DNA of 64,000 bases, from assembly GCA_964347975.1 (NCBI GenBank), contig CAYGAY010000011.1, positions 1 to 64,000 on the forward strand, given 5' to 3'. Both the position numbers and the translations under genes were made by a program. Shown here one piece after another: positions 59,517 to 64,000 of this stretch. The notes beneath the pieces were generated by a model, which saw only the letters and a program-made list of their open reading frames with translations, did no database searches and was not told the DNA's origin. Numbering within the stretch: position 1 is the first letter of the stretch; every line of letters starts with the position of its first letter. Origin of the DNA: Bin87 sp964347975. GTDB taxonomy: Bacteria; Chloroflexota; Dehalococcoidia; Lucifugimonadales; UBA3495.

Positions 59517-60539
59517 ATGCGAGTTGTCTATTCTCTCCGTTCCCGCGACCTGAACGCCGTGGCCGCTGAAGCGGCCTGGGCCGAGTCCATGGGTTACAAT
59601 GGCGTATCCACCAACGAGACCGCCCACGACCCCTTCCTGCCCTTGGCCGTGGCTGCCACCTCCACCAGCCAGGTTACTCTGGAAACCCACGTCGCTATCG
59701 CCTTTCCCCGCTCGCCCATGGTGGTGGCCTACACCGCCCGCGACTTGCAGGACAACAGCGGCGGTCGTTTCCGCCTCGGCCTGGGCACGCAGGTGAAGGG
59801 ACACATCGAGCGTCGGTTCTCCACCCGCTGGACCGGCTCGCCGGGGCCGCGCCTGCGGGAGTACGTCCAGTCGCTGCGCGCCATCTGGAACTGCTGGGAC
59901 ACCGGCAGCAACCTGGAATACGCCGGCGATTTCTACCAGTTCTCGCTGATGACGCCATTCTTCAGTCCCGGCCCCAGCCAGTACCCGCATCCCCAGATCT
60001 TTACCGCCGCCGTCAACGGGTACAACTGCCTGGTGGCCGGGGAATGCAGCGACGGATTGATGCTGCACAGCCTGGTGTCGCCGGAGTACGTGCGACAGGT
60101 GGTGTTGCCCAACGTCGCCGAGGGCGCGCGTCGGGCCGGTCGCAGCGTTGACGAAGTCACCATAGTCGGCAACGGTTTCATCGTAACCGGCCCCAACCAG
60201 GCCGCCATCCGGGAAGCCGCCGAGGAGACGCGGAAGCGCATCGCCTTCTACTCGTCCACCCGCACCTACTTCCCGGTGCTGGAGTGCCACGGCTTCGAGG
60301 ACATCGGGCGACAGTTGCACGCGCTTTCCCGGGAAGGCCGCTGGGACGATATGACCGCCCTCGTGCCGGACGAAATGTTGAACGCCCTGTCGATCATCGG
60401 GGAGTACGACGAGATCCCTGGCATGTTCAAGGAACGCTACGGCGACATGGTTGACGAGATGCACTTCACCATCCAGACCGCCGGAGATGCCGAGGAAGCC
60501 CAACTGCGGCGCATCGTGCGGGAGTTGCAGGAACAATAA
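59517..60539 (+). CDS. LLM-class flavin-dependent oxidoreductase
   Basis: 340 aa luciferase-like TIM barrel: MRVVYSLRSRDLNAVAAEAAWAESMGYNGV, VTLETHVAIAFPRSPMVVAYTARDLQDNSGGRFRLGLGTQVKGHIERRF is the family block for F420-dependent enzymes of the TIGR03617-like group. It stands 24 bp after the frameshifted gene. Substrate unknown. Confidence 0.88.
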   Translation: MRVVYSLRSRDLNAVAAEAAWAESMGYNGVSTNETAHDPFLPLAVAATSTSQVTLETHVAIAFPRSPMVVAYTARDLQDNSGGRFRLGLGTQVKGHIERRFSTRWTGSPGPRLREYVQSLRAIWNCWDTGSNLEYAGDFYQFSLMTPFFSPGPSQYPHPQIFTAAVNGYNCLVAGECSDGLMLHSLVSPEYVRQVVLPNVAEGARRAGRSVDEVTIVGNGFIVTGPNQAAIREAAEETRKRIAFYSSTRTYFPVLECHGFEDIGRQLHALSREGRWDDMTALVPDEMLNALSIIGEYDEIPGMFKERYGDMVDEMHFTIQTAGDAEEAQLRRIVRELQEQ

Positions 60540-60549
60540 TAATTTCGCC

Positions 60550-60616
60550 ATTCCGGCGAAACCGGAATCCAGGTTCCTATACCCATAAAGACGGTCTGGA
60601 TTCCCGCGAAAGCGGA
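60550..60616. repeat. dispersed palindromes (CCGGAATCC family)
   Basis: ATTCCGG/CCGGAAT (60550-60556, 60562-60568), then TTCC(C)GC-GAAA-GC(G)GAA at 60601-60616. Same family as 1632-1725. It fills the gap before the nuclease-like gene. Confidence 0.5.
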
Positions 60617-60626
60617 AACGACGGGT

Positions 60627-61295
60627 ATGTTGAATTGCCGGGGGTTCAAGCTGGGCAGCGAGTCGGAGCTGGCCTACCGGCTGAAGTGGGAGGCTTGGGA
60701 ATGGCTGTACTGCGCGGCCGGCTGCCGTTGCATCGGGCTGGAGGTGCGGTTGCAGGGGCCGTGGGGTTCCGTAGTTGACGTGGTGGGCGTTGGCCCCAAC
60801 AACGTGATCTACGCCGTGGAGGTTAAGGCGTCCCGCTCCGATTTTGCCCGTGATAACCACACCAAGGCGGATATCGCCCGGCTCCGTCAGCGCCAGGACG
60901 CTTTGCGCCGGCGCATGGAATTGGCGAACGCTCCGGGCTATCGCTCGACCAACGGAGACCGCGCCCGGCTGGAGCAGGAGGCCGAACGGCTGCGGGAGCG
61001 GCTGTCAACGATATCCACCAAGTTCCACGACCCGCGTTTCCTGACCATCGCCGACTATCACTACATCATGGCTCCCGCGGGCGTGGCGCCGGCGGAGAAC
61101 CTGGCGCCGGGATGGGGCCTGCTGGAGCCGGGCCCGCGAGAGGTAGTATCGGCTCCCGAAAAGGCGATACGCAAAAGCGGCGGCATCGTTTCCAACGTGC
61201 TGCGAGCCATCGCCCGCGCCAATTCCACCGCCATGATGCGGGCTTACGGGGTGCGGTGGGGCGTTGAAGGGGCGGAGTTTCCTAAGAATCCCTAA
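60627..61295 (+). CDS. PD-(D/E)xK nuclease-like protein, C-terminus formed by an IS end
   Basis: 222 aa. The core VVDVVGVGPNNVIYAVEVKASRSDF has the D-x(n)-E-x-K pattern of the nuclease superfamily (MmcB-like). A long coiled section follows (LRQRQDALRRRMELANA, LEQEAERLRERLS). The last residues (FPKNP) and the stop codon are read from the left terminal repeat of the IS element starting at 61282, so the original protein was probably longer. No strong ribosome-binding site. Confidence 0.6.
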   Translation: MLNCRGFKLGSESELAYRLKWEAWEWLYCAAGCRCIGLEVRLQGPWGSVVDVVGVGPNNVIYAVEVKASRSDFARDNHTKADIARLRQRQDALRRRMELANAPGYRSTNGDRARLEQEAERLRERLSTISTKFHDPRFLTIADYHYIMAPAGVAPAENLAPGWGLLEPGPREVVSAPEKAIRKSGGIVSNVLRAIARANSTAMMRAYGVRWGVEGAEFPKNP

Positions 61296-62218
61296 CAAAA
61301 TGGCTTACCAATCCATAATCAGGCGGCTAATCTCGCGGTAAGTTCATTCCATCATGGCACGTTGGTACAGTATTCACGGAAGCGGGAGGGCGTACCCGAT
61401 GGCGAAACCTTTGGTAAGCGACGAACTGTGGGAGATCCTGCAACCGCTACTGCCCAGTCCCAACCCCGGCGGTTCCGCAATCCGGGACGCAAACCTCTGG
61501 ATGACCGCAAAGCCCTGACCGGCATTCTGTTCGTATTGCAGAGCGGCATTCCCTGGGAGAAGCTGCCCCAGGAGATGGGCTGCGGTTCGGGGATGACCTG
61601 CTGGCGTCGGCTGCGGGATTGGCCGCAAGCGGGAGTGTGGCAAAAGCTCCATGAAACGCGGTTGTCCCGATGGCCCGGCGCGGACCGGCTGGACTGGTCC
61701 CGGGCTTGCGTGGACAGCGCGTCGGTGCGGGACGTGGGCGGCGGGGAAAAAGACCGGCCCCAATCCTACGGACCGCGGCAAGCCGGGGAGCAAGCATCAC
61801 GTGCTCACCGAGGCCAAGGGAACGCCGCTGTCGGCCCTCCTGACCGGCGCCAATCGCCACGATGTAACCCAGTTGCGGCCCCTGGTGGACGCCGTGCCGC
61901 CGCTGGGAGGTCGACGGGGACGGCCCCGTCGCCGACCCCAGCGGCTGTACGCTGACCGGGCTTATGACTCGCGGCAGCATCGCCAGGAACTGCGGGCGCG
62001 GCACATTGCGCCAGCGCTGGCCCGGCGGGGCGCCGAACATGGCAGCGGGCTGGGAGTGTAGCGCTGGGTGGTGGAGCGGACCTTGGGCTGGTTGCGCCAG
62101 TTCCGCCGGCGGCGGGTGCGCTACGAGCGCCGCGCTGACATCCATGAAGCCTTCCGGTCCCTGGGCTGCTCGATCATCTGCTTCCGACGACTATCACCTT
62201 TTTGTTAGGGGTTCTTAG
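61282..62218 (+). mobile_element. IS5-family insertion sequence, degenerate
   Basis: 937 bp bounded by 22-bp terminal inverted repeats (61282-61303 and 62197-62218, 20 of 22 matches). The transposase starts at ATG 61400 (MAKPLVSDELWEILQPLLPS), but the frame is lost and picked up in others: GILFVLQSGIPWEKLPQEMG, then SKHHVLTEAKGTPLSALLTG, YADRAYDS, then after a TAG at 62059 RWVVERTLGWLRQFRRRRVRYE with the catalytic glutamate. Inactive by at least two frameshifts and one stop. Confidence 0.85.
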
Positions 62219-62305
62219 TCAAACTTGCATAGTCAGATAGAGGAAGAAACGGGACACGGTTGCTGCGCTGGCGATCAAACTGTAGTGTGGGAGGTGCGGC
62301 AAGCC

Positions 62306-63272
62306 ATGGCTCAGGAAAAATTTGCAGTACGGTTGTCCGAGGAAGATCGGGCCCAACTGGAGCGGTTGATCCGTAAGGGTCAACACTCGGCTCGGATCAT
62401 CAATCGGGCCCGCATCCTGCTCAAGACCGACGCGGTCTTGAGCGCTTCCCAGGTGGCGACGGCCCTGGATACGTCGGAGCGCACGGTGTTTCACACCAAA
62501 CGTCGGTATGCTGAGGAGGGATTGGAGGGCGTAGTGCATGACCATCCCCAGGCCAATCGGTAGCGCAAGCTGGATGATCGGGGCGAAGCCCACCTGGTTG
62601 CGTTGGCTTGCAGCGACGCGCCGGAGGGCCATGACTACTGGACGTTGCGGTGCTGGCCCACCGGGCTGTGGAATTAGGCTTGGTGGCGAGCCTGTCCTAT
62701 GAGACGGTACGCCTCCGGCTCAAAAAAACGTACTGAAGCCCTGGCGGAAACAGCAGTGGCGCATCCCCAAGGTAGGCGGGGAGTTGGTGGCGGCCATGGC
62801 GGATGCCGTGCTGGATCTCTACGCCGAGCTCCACGATCCCAAGCGTCCGGTGGTGTGCTTGGACGAGACCACCACCCAATTGCTGGCAGATGTGAGAGAA
62901 CCGTTGCTCACCCAGCTAGGACGACCCAGGCGCCAGGACTATGAGTATCGCCGTGGCGGTACTCGCAATCTTTTCCTGTTCTGTGAACCCCGGGCGGGCT
63001 GGCGCCACGTGGCCATCACGGAACGGCGCGCCATGCCGGACTTCGCTCACCAGATGCGTTGGCTGGTGGACACAGCCTACCCCCACGCTTCCGTGATCCG
63101 CGTCGTCCTGGACAACTGGAACATCCACCGCATGGCGTCCCTGTACGAGACCTTCCCTCCCGCCGAGGCCCGCCGTATCGTCAAACGCCTGGAGTTTCAC
63201 CACACGCCCAAACACGCCAGTTGGCTGAACATGGCAGCAATGGAAGTTGATATTTTGTTGCATTTCGCGTAG
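62306..63272 (+). pseudogene. IS630-family transposase remnant
   Basis: N-terminal helix-turn-helix part from ATG 62306 (LSEEDRAQLERLIRKGQHSARIINRARILLKTD) to a TAG at 62561; a broken middle; then from 62784 the DDE part with the three catalytic blocks VVCLDETTTQ, VIRVVLDNWNIHR and LEFHHTPKHASWLNMAAME. The C-terminal end is short. At least two frame disruptions. Begins 88 bp after the IS5 element. Confidence 0.8.
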
Positions 63273-63398
63273 CCTGGACTTCACTCTCCCCCAGCGGGTA
63301 GCGCTGCCGGGCTGACCCTCCCGAAAGGGGGCGTTTCTCTTTGGGATTGTACGCCGATTTTACCCACGTGCGGGAGAGTGCGCGACATTGGCAATTGT

Positions 63399-63674
63399 TC
63401 AGACTGGGGAGGGTTGGGAGAGGATATGGTGAAGGGCGCGGTAAGAGTTGCGGCCCCGCAAGCGCCACGTGCCGAACAGAGCAGCCAGAACGCTCCCGGC
63501 GTCGCCGCCCTCCGGTGACCGGGTCCCGCCGCTGATTTTCCGGCTCACTACCGTTGGGCGCAGGCTCCGCTCCGCTGCATTGTTGTCCGCGCTCACCCGG
63601 GGGGTCAGCAAGGTCGCCAAGGCTACTATTGCGGCGAGCTCTACGGTTCCGATCTGCCGACAGGCGAGTATCAT
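63399..63674 (-). pseudogene. IS66-type transposase C-terminal fragment
   Basis: Minus-strand frame with SADNNAAERSLRPTVVSRKISGG, the conserved E-containing C-terminal block of IS66 transposases, and a short tail. The N-terminal 25 residues of the frame do not fit the family, so the gene is cut near 63610. From 63273 to 63398 there is nothing recognisable. Confidence 0.65.
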
Positions 63675-63977
63675 CGTCCGGGGCTGGCGCTTAAAGAGCC
63701 GGGCATGGGGATGTATCTGGAAGGCGGCAGTTTGAGCGCGGTCAGCCGGTTCAGGGGTACCGGGCGCTCGCAGCGCTGGGATGGGCTAAAGAGGTTGTGG
63801 TTCAGCCGCAGGTCCCGCCAGTCCGCCGCCATGGGCCGAGCCACCAGCCTAACCGGAATCGCCCTGGCCATCGCCACCGGAAGGAGCCCGGAGCAGCCCC
63901 AAAGAGAACAGGCCCTCCGACACAACGTGAATATCATCGACCTCAGCCCGGAGCGAGCCGCCGGCGTGCAGCACTGA
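63621..63977 (+). other. doubtful open frame at the window end
   Basis: An open frame (GYYCGELYGSDLPTGEYHRP and on) ends at TGA 63975-63977, with a possible ATG at 63705. It looks partly protein-like but has no ribosome-binding site, no known motif, and overlaps the IS66 fragment region on the other strand. Could be a remnant of another mobile element. Confidence 0.2.
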
Positions 63978-64000
63978 TTTTCCCGATGGCAGAAGCTGTT

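Noticed and set aside
61276..62224. Target-site duplication of the IS5-type element
   Set aside because: The bases next to the two terminal repeats do not match, so none can be claimed.

Overview
This is a GC-rich bacterial chromosome segment with about 60 supportable protein genes, one tRNA and several decayed insertion sequences. No 16S or other decisive marker is present. The gene mix suggests a Chloroflexota bacterium of the Dehalococcoidia/SAR202 type: two reductive-dehalogenase-like Fe-S proteins without export signals, LLM flavin oxidoreductases, several enoyl-CoA hydratase, VOC, SDR and MmgE/PrpD enzymes, a cyclase-family hydrolase, NIPSNAP and PAC2 proteins, and an inositol-lipid cluster. 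This placement is inference.

Layout. 0-8 kb: a transposase-like scrap, a pentapeptide-TIR fusion, then two RdhA-like paralogs (1818-3092, 6616-7893) that bracket an aminotransferase and a PLD/P-loop ATPase fusion; the paralogs share a 209-bp perfectly identical tract. 8-13 kb: sucCD, tRNA-Gly, a response regulator, a ketopantoate-reductase-like enzyme. 13.5-18.3 kb: dnaJ-prmA, then an atypical kinase/PP2C pair and two small membrane proteins. 18.3-24.8 kb: inositol phosphate synthase, glycosyltransferase, CDP-alcohol phosphatidyltransferase, Uma2, hydrolase, GIY-YIG protein, ferritin-like/VIT1 fusion. 24.8-36.7 kb: catabolic-type enzymes, amt, MOSC, a HEPN-like protein and a PLD/zinc-ribbon protein. 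36.8-38.1 kb: infC-rpmI-rplT, with infC apparently starting at AUC. 38.4-41.8 kb: peptidase, PAC2 and split TPP-enzyme genes.

42-51 kb is a defence-rich stretch: a VapBC-like pair, two CRISPR-repeat-like hairpins, DUF3800, an MmeI-type single-chain restriction-modification enzyme, and a Septu-like AAA ATPase/HNH pair, with a rhodanese and a peptidase in between. 51-58.7 kb returns to core genes: moaD-moaE, rpsP-khpA-rimM, fmt, ilvD and pterin dehydratase. The right end (58.7-64 kb) is decaying: a twice-frameshifted DUF4365 gene, a nuclease-like gene whose stop codon lies in an IS end, and IS5, IS630 and IS66-type remnants.

The most unusual signal is a self-contained minus-strand transcription unit at about 53077-52750, upstream of rpsP. 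It has a consensus promoter, a very strong ribosome-binding site, a 23-codon reading frame, a segment of that frame that can pair over 24 of 26 positions with a downstream segment, and a competing long-stem terminator followed by a second terminator. It has the architecture of a leader-peptide attenuator, but rpsP also has its own promoter further down, so the unit may be a stand-alone regulatory RNA.
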